Shown here in pieces: positions 44,239-52,990 of a stretch of DNA of 57,458 bases (position 1 is its first letter; each line of letters starts with the position of its first letter). The notes beneath the pieces were generated by a model that was not told where the DNA came from, made no database searches, and worked only from the letters and a program-made list of their open reading frames with translations. The DNA is from Acidimicrobiales bacterium (lineage in GTDB: Bacteria > Actinomycetota > Acidimicrobiia > Acidimicrobiales > GCA-2861595). The position numbers were made by a program, and so were the translations under genes. The stretch is taken from contig DATAIT010000075.1 of NCBI GenBank assembly GCA_036262515.1, positions 1-57,458 of the forward strand, written 5' to 3'.

Positions 44239-45848
44239 CAGCGCCCCCGGTCCCGCGCCGCCACCGAGAGCAGCTCTTCGGCATGGTCCCTGGCCACGGA
44301 GCTCTGGGCATGGCCGGAGAGCATCCGCGACAGTTCAACGACCCGCTCCTCCCCGTCGACGGCCGCCACCTCGGCGACGGCTCGGCCGTCGCGCTCCACC
44401 TTGCGCACCGCCAGCTGGTTGTCGGCGAACGCGGCCACCTGGGGAAGATGGGTCACGACGAGCACCTGGCGGAGCCGGTCGGGCCCGTCGCCGGCCACGG
44501 CGAGGGCGGCCAGGCGCCGGCCCACGGCGAGGGCCGCCTCGCCGCCGATGCCGGCGTCGACCTCGTCGAACACGAGGGTGGGAGGAGCCTGGTCCAGCAC
44601 GAGGCGCAGGGCCAGCATGGTGCGGGCCAGCTCGCCGCCCGACGCCACCTTGGACAGCGGAAGGGGGTCCTCGCCCGGGTTGGCGGCGAGCAGGAAGGTC
44701 ACGTCGTCGCCGGGGCGGTCCTCGCCCACCCGCACGACGAGGCGGGCCTGGGGCAGGGCCAGCTCCCGAAGGTGCGTCTCGGCGGCCGCCGCCAGCAGCG
44801 GCGCAGCCGTCCTCCTGCGCTCGCCCACCGCCGCCTCGGCCGCCGCCTCGTCGGCCTCGGCCGCCCGCCGTTCCCCCTCCAGCGCCTCGGCCCGCGCCGC
44901 ATGGTGCTCGAGGTCGTCGAGGCGGGCGCGGGCCTCCAGGGCGTAGGCCATCACGTCGGCCAGGCTCTCGCCGTACTTGCGCCGCAGCTCTCGCAGCAGC
45001 CGGCGGCGGGCCCGCACCGCAGCCAGCCGCTCGGGGTTCTCGTCCATCCCCTCGGCCGCGGCCCGCAGCTCGCCGGCCACGTCGGCGACCTCGGCGGCCA
45101 GCGAGCGCAGGCGAACCTCCAGCGGGGCCAGAGCGGGCCGGTTGGCCACCGCAGCCAGCGCGTCGCCGAGGCGATCCGACCAGCCGTCGTCGCCGGTGAG
45201 CGCAGCGCCCGCCGCCGCCGCCGCCTCGCGCCCGGCGGCCACGTCAGCCAGGCGATCCTCCTCGCCTTCGAGGGTGGCGTCCTCGTCGGGGTCCGTGAGG
45301 TCGGCCGCCTCCAGCTCGTCGAGCTGGAACCGCAGCAGCTCCTGTTCCCGGGCGCGCGCCCGCTCGTCACCGCCCAGCCCCTCCAGCGCACGGGCGAGAT
45401 CCCGCACCCGCCGGCGGGCCGCCTGCACGGGGGCGAGGTCGACCCCGGCGAAGGCGTCGAGGGCGGCCCGCTGGGCGGCAGGGGCCAGCAGCGACTGGTG
45501 GGCATGCTGACCGTGCATGTCGACCAGGCGGGCGCCGGCCTCGGCCAGCGCGGCCACGGGCGCCATGCGCCCGTCGATGTAGGCGCGCGAGCGGCCGGTG
45601 GCGGGGACGGCCCGGGCCAGCACGACCTCCTCGTCGCCGGCGACGAAGCGTCCCTCGACCCACGCCTCGGCGGCCCCGGCCCGCACGATCATGCCGTCGG
45701 CCCGGCCTCCCACCAGCAGCTCGATGGCCTCGACCAGCATCGTCTTCCCGGCGCCGGTCTCGCCCGTGACGGCGGTCATGCCGGCGCCCAGCGCGACCCG
45801 CACGTCGACGATGACGCCGAGATCGCGGATGGCGAGCTCGGTGAGCAT
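44238..45848 (-). CDS. recN: DNA repair protein RecN
   Basis: This 536-residue SMC-like ATPase acts in double-strand break repair. Walker A is TGETGAGKTM near residue 30, and a long Ala/Glu-rich coiled coil occupies about 150-350. The C-lobe has the signature LSKVASGGELARTMLALRL and Walker B VFDEVDAGIGGE, then THLPQVAAFAD. The order tlyA-nadK-recN-steA is conserved in actinobacteria. It is tightly overlapped on both sides. Confidence 0.94.
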   Translation of the reverse strand: MLTELAIRDLGVIVDVRVALGAGMTAVTGETGAGKTMLVEAIELLVGGRADGMIVRAGAAEAWVEGRFVAGDEEVVLARAVPATGRSRAYIDGRMAPVAALAEAGARLVDMHGQHAHQSLLAPAAQRAALDAFAGVDLAPVQAARRRVRDLARALEGLGGDERARAREQELLRFQLDELEAADLTDPDEDATLEGEEDRLADVAAGREAAAAAGAALTGDDGWSDRLGDALAAVANRPALAPLEVRLRSLAAEVADVAGELRAAAEGMDENPERLAAVRARRRLLRELRRKYGESLADVMAYALEARARLDDLEHHAARAEALEGERRAAEADEAAAEAAVGERRRTAAPLLAAAAETHLRELALPQARLVVRVGEDRPGDDVTFLLAANPGEDPLPLSKVASGGELARTMLALRLVLDQAPPTLVFDEVDAGIGGEAALAVGRRLAALAVAGDGPDRLRQVLVVTHLPQVAAFADNQLAVRKVERDGRAVAEVAAVDGEERVVELSRMLSGHAQSSVARDHAEELLSVAARDRGR

Positions 45849-46696
45849 CAGCGCCCGAGCCCGAACTTGGCCCGGAGGATCTGGTGGAAGTCCCGCTCGC
45901 CGAACGTCACGAAGCGGGTGTCGTGGACGCCGGCGCGGCACGACACCGTGTCGCCGGGGGCCAGCGTGCCGTGGTCGCGCCCGTCGAGCACGAGGGCGGC
46001 CGGCCGACCGTCGAGCACCTCCAGCCGCACGGCCTCGTGCGGGCCAAGCACCAGGGAGCGGTCGAACAGGCCGTGGGGGGACACGGGCGTCACGACGATG
46101 GCCCGCTGGCACGGCGACAGGATGGGCCCGCGAGCAGAGAGGTTGTAGGCGGTGGAGCCGGTAGGGGTGGAGACGATGAGGCCGTCGGCCGTGTAGGTGA
46201 TGAAGCGACGGCCGTTGAGATCGGCAGCGACCCGGATGGTGTGGCCGGACTCGGTCTTCTCCAGTACCGCCTCGTTGAGGCACACGCACACCTCCGCGCC
46301 GCCGGCGCGCAGGACCTCGACCTCGAGCGACATGCGGTCCTCGACCTTGTAGTCGCCGGACAGGAAGCGCTCGAGGGCCTGGGGCAGGGCGGCCGGCTCG
46401 ACCTCGGTGAGGTAGCCGAGATGGCCGATGTTCACGCCCATCACCGGGACGCCCGAACCGGCCAGCAGGTCGACGGCGAAGAGCATGGTGCCGTCGCCGC
46501 CGAGGCTCACGGCCAGGTCGAGGCCGGCGGCCAGGTCGGCCACGGGGCAGGCGTGGCGGCGCAGGTCCTCGGTCCGGGCCACGTGGTCCGGCACCCGCAC
46601 GGCGTGGCCGCGAGCCGCCAGCCAGCCGATCGTCTGGGATGCCAGCTCCAGCGCCTCGGGACGGCTCGGGTGGGGCACGAGGACGACGGTTGCCAC
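45848..46696 (-). CDS. nadK: NAD kinase
   Basis: This 282-residue protein phosphorylates NAD to NADP. The catalytic GGDGTML lies at about 65-71, with NIGHLGYLTE and TPTGSTAYNLSARGPI following. The GTG at 46696 shares one base with the tlyA stop (TAGTG), preceded by GGGGAAG as a ribosome-binding site. A longer frame upstream lies inside tlyA and is not used. Confidence 0.94.
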   Translation of the reverse strand: MATVVLVPHPSRPEALELASQTIGWLAARGHAVRVPDHVARTEDLRRHACPVADLAAGLDLAVSLGGDGTMLFAVDLLAGSGVPVMGVNIGHLGYLTEVEPAALPQALERFLSGDYKVEDRMSLEVEVLRAGGAEVCVCLNEAVLEKTESGHTIRVAADLNGRRFITYTADGLIVSTPTGSTAYNLSARGPILSPCQRAIVVTPVSPHGLFDRSLVLGPHEAVRLEVLDGRPAALVLDGRDHGTLAPGDTVSCRAGVHDTRFVTFGERDFHQILRAKFGLGR

Positions 46697-47562
46697 TAGC
46701 ACTTCCCCGGGGCGGCCAGAGCGCAGGCGGCGGCGACAACGTCGTCGAGCTCGACCGGCGCCGGAGGCGCCGCCGACGACGACGCCCGCACGTGGACCAG
46801 GAACTCGACGTTGCCGTCGGCCCCCCTGAGCGGCGAGACCATCGCCCCCATCATCGCCGCTCGGTGCCTCACGAGCGCGGAACACACGTCGTCGAGCACG
46901 CGCCGCCACACCCCCGGATCCCGCACGATGCCGCGCCCTTTCGCCGCCTCGCTCCGTCCGGCCTCGAACTGGGGCTTCACCAGCACGACGACGTCTGCGC
47001 CCGCAGCCGAGTTGTCGCCCAGCAGGGCGGGAGCCACCGTCCGCAGCGAGATGAACGACAGGTCGGCGACGACCACGTCGACGGGGGTCTCCAGCACGAG
47101 ACTGCGCACGTTGACCCTGTCGCGCACCGTCACCCGGGGATCGCGGGCCACCCGCTCGTGCAGCTGCCCGTGGCCGACGTCGACGGCGAGCACGGACGCC
47201 GCGCCACGCTGGAGGAGGCAGTCGGTGAAGCCCCCCGTGGACGCCCCGGCGTCGAGGGCCGCCCGACCGGCCACGTCGATCCCGAAACGCTCGAGAGCGG
47301 CGTCGAGCTTCTCGCCGCCCCGGCTCACGAAGCGGGGCGGCGGACCGACGACCTCCAGCGCCTCGCCGGCGGCCACCAGACGCGACGCCTTGTCGGTCGG
47401 CGCCCCGCCCACGAGGACCCGACCCTCGGCCAACCGGCGATGGGCCTGCTCACGGCTCGGGACGAGGCCCCGGCGCACGAGCTCGGCGTCGAGACGGCGG
47501 CGGGCGCTCAGTGGGATGCCGCGAGCGGCGGCCGCGCCTCCGCCCCTGCGCCGTGGCGGCAC
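46696..47562 (-). CDS. tlyA: TlyA-family rRNA 2'-O-methyltransferase
   Basis: This is a 288-residue protein. An N-terminal S4 domain (RRRLDAELVRRGLVPSREQA) is followed by a FtsJ-like methyltransferase with the SAM motif DAGASTGGFTDCLL. The later DVVVADLSFISLRT and VKPQFEAGR carry catalytic Asp and Lys. Mycobacterial TlyA methylates 16S and 23S rRNA and sets capreomycin sensitivity. The old hemolysin label is not implied. It starts with GTG and lies 31 nt after the phasin-like gene. Confidence 0.92.
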   Translation of the reverse strand: MPPRRRGGGAAAARGIPLSARRRLDAELVRRGLVPSREQAHRRLAEGRVLVGGAPTDKASRLVAAGEALEVVGPPPRFVSRGGEKLDAALERFGIDVAGRAALDAGASTGGFTDCLLQRGAASVLAVDVGHGQLHERVARDPRVTVRDRVNVRSLVLETPVDVVVADLSFISLRTVAPALLGDNSAAGADVVVLVKPQFEAGRSEAAKGRGIVRDPGVWRRVLDDVCSALVRHRAAMMGAMVSPLRGADGNVEFLVHVRASSSAAPPAPVELDDVVAAACALAAPGKC

Positions 47563-47593
47563 CGGCCCAGCGGCCGGGCGAGCGGGCCGATGC

Positions 47594-48109
47594 TCACTCC
47601 TCGCCGCTCGCCGCCGCGGAGCGTCGCGGCGGCGCAGCGCCCTTCTTGGCGGCGGCCTTGCGTGCCGCGGTTCCCGGCGGCGCGGCGGGCGCCTCTGCGG
47701 GCCGAGGGACCTTCTTCACGGTGGTGCCCGACGCCTTCGTGTCGGGCCCCGTCGCCGCCTGGCGACCAGCGGCCGTCTTCCGGGCACCGGCTGCCCCCGG
47801 TGCCTGCGGGGTCACCATGGCGGCCAGCCGGCTGCTGAGGCGAGCCTCGAAGCCGTCGAGGTCGTCCTTGGTGGCGAACCCCATGGTGGACAGCTGCTGG
47901 GCGATCTCCCGACGCACGATGCCGACGAGGCCCTCGGTGCTCTTCCGACTCCGATCGAGCAGGTCCTCCACGCGCTCTTGCGCCTGCTCCCGCTGCACGT
48001 CGCCTGCCTTCACCAGCTCCCGGACGATCGACTCGGCTTTCGCCTTGGTGAGCTGGGTGAAGGCGATGCCGGCCTCCACGTACTTCCGGAGCGGATCGGC
48101 CTCGGCCAT
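47594..48109 (-). CDS. phasin-like helical protein with basic Ala/Lys-rich tail
   Basis: This is a 171-residue protein. The N-terminal 100 residues form long amphipathic helices (YVEAGIAFTQLTKAKAESIV, VEDLLDRSRKSTEGLVGIV, TKDDLDGFEARLSSRLAAM), as in phasin/granule-associated or poly(A)-like accessory proteins of actinobacteria. The C-terminal 70 residues are disordered and rich in Ala, Lys, Arg and Pro (KTAAGRQ, KAAAKKGAAPPRRS), resembling histone-like tails. Function is unknown; polyhydroxyalkanoate granule or nucleoid association are possibilities. Confidence 0.7.
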   Translation of the reverse strand: MAEADPLRKYVEAGIAFTQLTKAKAESIVRELVKAGDVQREQAQERVEDLLDRSRKSTEGLVGIVRREIAQQLSTMGFATKDDLDGFEARLSSRLAAMVTPQAPGAAGARKTAAGRQAATGPDTKASGTTVKKVPRPAEAPAAPPGTAARKAAAKKGAAPPRRSAAASGEE

Positions 48110-48164
48110 GGCCGAAGTCTACGTGGACGGCGTGGCGCGACCCGTTCGGTAGCCTCGCCGGCGG

Positions 48165-48950
48165 ATGATCCCTCTCAAGGACGAGAACCCGACCGAGACC
48201 ACGCCGGTCGTGACCATCGTCCTCATCGCCGCCTGCGTCGCCGTGTGGATCCTGATCCAGGGCGGCGGGCAGCGCCAGGACGACACCGAGTTCACGGTCA
48301 AGACGGCGGCCATCCCGTGCGAGGTCGTGAAGGGTCGCCCCCTGTCCGAGGAGGAGTTGATCGACACCTACGGGCCCAGCCAGGACCAGACGGCGTGCGT
48401 GTCCGATCCCGACACACCCGCCGGCTTCCCAAAGAAGCGCGTGTTCGTGGCGCTGCTCTTCTCGATGTTCATGCATGGCAGCTGGATCCACCTGGGGGGC
48501 AACATGCTGTTCCTCTGGGTCTTCGGCAACAACATCGAGGACAGGCTGGGCGGGCCCAAGTTCCTGGCGTTCTACCTGGCGGCCGGCTTGGTCGCCACGG
48601 CCGCCCACATCGCCGTCCAGCCGAACAGCACCGTGCCCCTCGTCGGGGCGTCCGGCGCCATCGCCGGTGTCATGGGCGCCTACCTGGTCCTGTACCCGAA
48701 CGTCCGCATCAAGTCGCTGATCTTCCTCGGATTCTTCGTCATGTTCCGCGACGTGGCGGCCAAGTGGCTCCTGGGGATCTGGCTCGTTTCACAGTTCTTC
48801 ATCAACCCGAACGAGGGCGTGGCGTGGATGGCCCACGTCGGCGGGTTCGTGTTCGGGGTGGTGGCCGGCTTCGCCATGCGGGGGGCGGGCGAGCCGGAGT
48901 CGCCCGAGTTCCCGCCCGGGCCGTCGCCGGCCCCGTGGCGCTACTCGTAG
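48165..48950 (+). CDS. rhomboid-family intramembrane serine protease
   Basis: This 261-residue protein has six to seven membrane helices. The catalytic Ser is in VGASGAIAGVMGAYL and the catalytic His in WMAHVGGFVFGVVAG. The L1 loop has HGSWIHLGGNMLFLWVFGNN with an ENIEDRLG-like NNIEDRLG. A polar loop between the first two helices carries an RxxDTEF stretch and a CxxSD. It is divergent from the phasin-like gene. Confidence 0.92.
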   Translation: MIPLKDENPTETTPVVTIVLIAACVAVWILIQGGGQRQDDTEFTVKTAAIPCEVVKGRPLSEEELIDTYGPSQDQTACVSDPDTPAGFPKKRVFVALLFSMFMHGSWIHLGGNMLFLWVFGNNIEDRLGGPKFLAFYLAAGLVATAAHIAVQPNSTVPLVGASGAIAGVMGAYLVLYPNVRIKSLIFLGFFVMFRDVAAKWLLGIWLVSQFFINPNEGVAWMAHVGGFVFGVVAGFAMRGAGEPESPEFPPGPSPAPWRYS

Positions 48951-49043
48951 AAAAAGTTCCGCCCAACTGTCGATCGCGGTGATCCTCGTTCGTGGACATG
49001 GTGAGGACCCGGCAGCGAGCCGGCCGACCGAGAGGAGATTCCC

Positions 49044-49397
49044 ATGACGCAGTACCTGCTTTCCGTGTGGATGGTGGAGGGTCAGCAGCCCCCGGCGCCC
49101 GACGAGATCCAGCAGATGTACAAGGCCGTCGACGTCTTCAACAACGAGCTCAAGGCGGAGGGCGCATGGGTCTTCGCCGGCGGCTTGCACCCGGCCGACA
49201 CCGCCACGGTGGTGCGTGCCACCGACGGTGACGTCACCACCACCGACGGCCCGTTCGCCGAGACCAAGGAGCAGCTCGGCGGCTTCTGGGTCGTGAGCGC
49301 TCCGGACCTCGACGCCGCCCTGGCCCTGGCCGCCCGCGGTTCGGCCGCCTGCGGTGCGCCGGTCGAGGTGCGCCCGTTCCAGGAGGACGCCGGGTAG
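49044..49397 (+). CDS. YCII-related DGPF-domain protein
   Basis: This is a 117-residue protein preceded by GAGAGGAGA. It has the fold of YCII/DGPF proteins: [10 protein letters not shown], a mid helix, [20 protein letters not shown] with the DGPF motif, then [18 protein letters not shown] and VEVRPF. Proteins of this group are encoded next to ECF sigma factors of the ECF42 type and are thought to form a stress-responsive pair. The sigma gene starts 7 nt downstream. Confidence 0.9.
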   Translation: MTQYLLSVWMVEGQQPPAPDEIQQMYKAVDVFNNELKAEGAWVFAGGLHPADTATVVRATDGDVTTTDGPFAETKEQLGGFWVVSAPDLDAALALAARGSAACGAPVEVRPFQEDAG

Positions 49398-49404
49398 GAC
49401 GACC

Positions 49405-50649
49405 GTGCCCGCCGACGCATCCGCCGTCGAACCCGTCTTCCGGCAGGAGTTCGGCCGTGCCGTGGCCACCCTGGTCCGCCAATTCGGCGACATCGACGTC
49501 GCCGAAGAGGCGGTCCAGGAGGCGTTCGTCGTGGCCACGGAGAAGTGGCCGCTCGCCGGCGTCCCGCCCAACCCGGGCGGCTGGATCGTCACCACGGCCC
49601 GGAACCGGGCCATCGACCGCCTGCGGCGCGAGTCGTCACGCCACGACCGGCACGCGCAGGCTGCGCTCGTCCACACCCGCGACACGACCCCGGAGGTGGG
49701 CCCCGTGCCCGACGACCGCCTCCGGCTGATCTTCACCTGCTGCCACCCGGCGCTGGCCCCCGCCGCCCAGGTGGCGCTCACCCTGCGCCTCCTCGGGGGC
49801 CTGGAGACGCCCGAGATCGCCCGCGCCTTCCTCGTTCCGGAGGCCACGATGGCGCAGCGGCTCGTGCGGGCCAAGCGCAAGATACGAGACGCCCGCATCC
49901 CCTACCGCGTCCCTTCCGACGCCGAGCTGCCCGCGCGCCTGCGCCCCGTCCTGGCCGTCGTCTACCTGATCTTCAACGAGGGGTACGCCGCCACCACCGG
50001 TGCCGAGCTGGTGCGCGCCGAGCTGTGCGCCGAAGCCATCCGGATGGCCCGCCTGCTGGCCCAGCTGATGCCCGACGAACCGGAGGTCTTCGGCCTCCTC
50101 GCCCTGCTCCTGCTCACCGAGTCCCGGCGTACGGCCCGCACCGCGGCGGACGGCTCGCTGGTACTGCTCACCGACCAGGACCGCTCGCGATGGGACCGGA
50201 CGCTCATCGCCGAAGGCCAGGCCATCGTCCGAGCGCTTCTTCGCCGCAACCAGCCGGGCCGCTACCAGCTCCAGGCCGCCATCAGCGCCGTCCACAGCGA
50301 CGCAGCGACCGCCGCCGACACCGACTGGGGCCAGGTCCTCCGGCTCTACGACCAGCTCCTGGCGGTCTCGCCCACACCCGTGGTGGCGCTCAACCGGGCG
50401 GTCGCGGTGGCCGAGGTGCACGGTCCGGCGCTGGCCCTGGCGGCGATCGAGGAGCTGGACCTGCGCGACTACCACCTCTTTCACGCCACCCGGGCCGACC
50501 TGCTCCGCCGGCTGGACCGCCCGTCCGAAGCCTCGGGCGCGTACGACGCAGCCGCCGCCCTGACCTCCAACGACGCGGAGCGGCGCTTCCTCGAGGAGCG
50601 CGGGCGGTCGCTCGGGGCTGGTGGATCGCGCCAGGCCGGCGACGGCTGA
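49405..50649 (+). CDS. ECF42-type RNA polymerase sigma factor with TPR-like C-terminus
   Basis: This 414-residue sigma factor starts with GTG at 49405, 7 nt after the DGPF gene. Sigma region 2 ([32 protein letters not shown]) and region 4 ([36 protein letters not shown]) are intact. They are followed by the long C-terminal extension ([24 protein letters not shown], [13 protein letters not shown]) and helical repeats ending [17 protein letters not shown]. The extension is typical of ECF42 and is believed to control the sigma factor in place of an anti-sigma factor. Confidence 0.92.
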   Translation: MPADASAVEPVFRQEFGRAVATLVRQFGDIDVAEEAVQEAFVVATEKWPLAGVPPNPGGWIVTTARNRAIDRLRRESSRHDRHAQAALVHTRDTTPEVGPVPDDRLRLIFTCCHPALAPAAQVALTLRLLGGLETPEIARAFLVPEATMAQRLVRAKRKIRDARIPYRVPSDAELPARLRPVLAVVYLIFNEGYAATTGAELVRAELCAEAIRMARLLAQLMPDEPEVFGLLALLLLTESRRTARTAADGSLVLLTDQDRSRWDRTLIAEGQAIVRALLRRNQPGRYQLQAAISAVHSDAATAADTDWGQVLRLYDQLLAVSPTPVVALNRAVAVAEVHGPALALAAIEELDLRDYHLFHATRADLLRRLDRPSEASGAYDAAAALTSNDAERRFLEERGRSLGAGGSRQAGDG

Positions 50650-50768
50650 CCAGCGATCCCACCCGCCCGTTTGCGACCAAGACGTTCGGCGGCGCCGGGT
50701 CCCCCGAGTTCACGCGGTCGACACACGCCCGCCGTGGACGGTTCACGCCCGTGGTCCACGATGGCCCG

Positions 50769-51761
50769 GTGCGTGTCGGAGCCACGGGACTGACGCCGGT
50801 CGCCCTCGTCGCGCCGTCTCAGCCGGCGCCGGCGGCGCAGCCCCCGCAGCCCACCCGTGGGCCCTTCGGCCCGCAGCCGGAGCGGGACGTCCATCTGCTC
50901 GAGCAGCGGTTCCGGTACACCTACGAGACGCCGGTCCGGCGCCTGCGCCACCGGCTGATGGTGGTGCCGCCCGTCGTGCACGGACGACAGCACCGTCTCG
51001 GTCACCGGGTCACCACCTCGGGCGACCCGGTGCTCGTCTCGGAACGATCGGACGGCTTCGGAAACCACGTGGTCGAGGTGCGGGCCACCGCGGTGGCCGA
51101 GTGGATCGAGTTCGCCTCCTGGACGCTGCTCGCCACCAGCGGTCCGCCCGGCGTCGCCCCCGTGCCCGCCCGGGCGGCGCGTGATCGCCGCCTCCTCCAG
51201 CCGACGGCGTTGACCCGTGCGGAGTTCGGCCTCGACGAGGTGGCGCGGGAGCTGGCGGGCGCGGGGCCGGGTGGTCTGGCCATGGCCGAGCGGGCGTGCA
51301 CCTGGTCGCGCCGGGCGCTCACCTACGAGTACGGCGTCACCGGCGTCCGCACCACCGCTGCCGAGGCGGTAGCCGGAGGGCGGGGCGTGTGCCAGGACTA
51401 CGCCCACGTGATGCTCGCCCTGTGCCGAGCGGCGGGGCTGGCGTGCCGGTACGTCTCCGGGCACCTGGTCGGCGAGGGAGGATCCCACGCCTGGGTCGAG
51501 GTCGTCGTGCCCGACGAGTCGTCCCCCGGTCGGAACGGGGCGCTGGCGGTGGCGTTCGACCCCACCCACGACCGCCGTGCCGGCCGCGACTACTTCACCG
51601 TGGGCGTCGGCCGCGACTACAGGGACGTGGCGCCGACCAGCGGCACCTTCGAGGGCGACGCTCCCGGGCTGCTGACGGCGGGCAAGCGGCTGCGCAGACT
51701 CGACGCCGACGCCGCCGTCGAAGCGGTCGCCGCCGGTTCGACGCACATCGGGCCGGACTGA
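50769..51761 (+). CDS. transglutaminase-like cysteine peptidase family protein
   Basis: This protein has about 330 residues; the start is uncertain (GTG at 50769 chosen, no clear ribosome-binding site). The N-terminal bacterial transglutaminase-associated beta domain contains YTYETPVRRLRHRLMV. The transglutaminase core has the triad: Cys in GRGVCQDYAHVMLALCR, His in GSHAWVEVVV and Asp in VAFDPTHDR. It ends with a FTVGVGRDYRDVAPTSG segment. Substrates are not known; homologues often sit beside genes for ATP-grasp or alpha-E proteins, which are absent here. Confidence 0.85.
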   Translation: MRVGATGLTPVALVAPSQPAPAAQPPQPTRGPFGPQPERDVHLLEQRFRYTYETPVRRLRHRLMVVPPVVHGRQHRLGHRVTTSGDPVLVSERSDGFGNHVVEVRATAVAEWIEFASWTLLATSGPPGVAPVPARAARDRRLLQPTALTRAEFGLDEVARELAGAGPGGLAMAERACTWSRRALTYEYGVTGVRTTAAEAVAGGRGVCQDYAHVMLALCRAAGLACRYVSGHLVGEGGSHAWVEVVVPDESSPGRNGALAVAFDPTHDRRAGRDYFTVGVGRDYRDVAPTSGTFEGDAPGLLTAGKRLRRLDADAAVEAVAAGSTHIGPD

Positions 51762-51874
51762 GCCCCCCGTGCGGGTGCCTCACCGGGGCATTCGGAGAGC
51801 CGGTCGGAGAGGGGGTCACCGGCGACCGGACCCCGGTCCGTCGCGCCGCCGGTGACTCCAGGGAGCTGCTCTCT

Positions 51875-52630
51875 CTAGCCGACGTCGCGCTGCCAGTCCG
51901 CCACCAACGTGGCGAGGTCGGGCTTCACCTCGTCGGGCTCCGGCTCCACCGGCAGGTCGGCCTCCTGCGTCACACCGCTGAGGACGAGCGCGAATCGGGC
52001 CGCCAGGTTCCGGGCCAGCATCCCGTCGGTGTTCGGCCTGTCCCCCACCATCACGTCGACCTGGCCCACCCGCCGGGCCACCAGGTCGACCATCGCCTGG
52101 TTCGGCTTGCCCGCGACCTCCGGTGTGGCGCCGCTGGCGAAGGCGACGGCGGCGAGGAGCGACCCGCCACCGGGGATCAGCCCGTCAGCGGTCGGGTAGG
52201 TGGCGTCGTCGTTGGTGCCCACCAGGCGGGCGCCGTCGAGCACCGCGCACATGGCCACGGTGAGGCGCTCGTAGTCGAACGACGAGTGCCAACCCACGAC
52301 GACGGCATCGGCCCCGCCTTCGGTGACCGCTTCAACGCCGGCTGCGTCGAGCGCCTCCAGCACGCCCGGACCAGCGCACACGAGCGCCGTCGTTCCCCGC
52401 TTCAGGAGCGACGCGGCCGCCTGACCCGACGTCACGACCTCGTCGGGCGACGCCTGCACCCCCATGCGCTCGAGCTTGGCCACGTAGGAGTCGACCCGCC
52501 CGTGGGAGTTGTTCGTGAGGAAGACGACCCGCTCCCCCCGGCTGCGGAGGGCGGCGACGGCGCCCGCCGACCCGGGGATGGCGGAGTCGCCGCGCCACAG
52601 CACGCCGTCGAGGTCGAGGGCCCACGTCAT
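51875..52630 (-). CDS. HAD-IIA family phosphatase (NagD/p-nitrophenylphosphatase-like)
   Basis: This 251-residue protein starts at the ATG at 52630. HAD motifs are DLDGVLWRGD near the start, LTNNSHGR (motif II), and VAGKPNQAMVD with VMVGDRPNTDG (motifs III and IV). A type IIA cap lies between. The proposed substrate is a small phosphorylated compound such as glycerol-3-phosphate or phosphoglycolate. It stands alone, between a plus-strand gene and the repeat tract. Confidence 0.9.
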   Translation of the reverse strand: MTWALDLDGVLWRGDSAIPGSAGAVAALRSRGERVVFLTNNSHGRVDSYVAKLERMGVQASPDEVVTSGQAAASLLKRGTTALVCAGPGVLEALDAAGVEAVTEGGADAVVVGWHSSFDYERLTVAMCAVLDGARLVGTNDDATYPTADGLIPGGGSLLAAVAFASGATPEVAGKPNQAMVDLVARRVGQVDVMVGDRPNTDGMLARNLAARFALVLSGVTQEADLPVEPEPDEVKPDLATLVADWQRDVG

Positions 52631-52990
52631 GCCGTCATCGTGCTCGCACCTGGCCCGCCGGCACCAACTGGCGGTGTCCCGGGCGGCCGCATGCGGGAGA
52701 TGGATGGCCGACGGTCGGCTGCCGTGGGCGGGAGGCCGCCGGGCGGCCGATGGGAGGCGGGTCGGCCGGGCGGCCGACGGGTCGGCTGGCGCTCGGCGGG
52801 ATGCCGCAGGGCGGGCGATGGGAGGCGGGTCGGCTGGGCGCCGGAAGGTCGGCCGGAAGGGCGGCCGGCGTCGGCAGGGGGCCGCCGGGCGGGCGATGGC
52901 AGGCGGGCTCGGCCGGGCGCCGGAAGGGCGGCCGGCGGGTCGGGCGGCGCCCCTTCGAGGCGTGCCGCGGACGTGTGCTAGGCGTGTGGG
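52631..52990. repeat. GC-rich imperfect tandem repeats upstream of the DUF1015 gene
   Basis: No gene is supportable in these 360 nt although several frames stay open. Three imperfect copies of a unit with the core GGGCGGNCGATGGNAGGCGGG begin at 52741, 52809 and 52887 (spacing 68 and 78 nt), surrounded by further GGCCGG/GGTCGG blocks. The promoter of the DUF1015 gene must lie in or next to this tract. Confidence 0.6.

Noticed and set aside
46696..47562. Hemolysin/virulence call for TlyA
   Set aside because: The S4 plus FtsJ methyltransferase layout and the conserved neighbours support rRNA methylation; the hemolysin name is historical.
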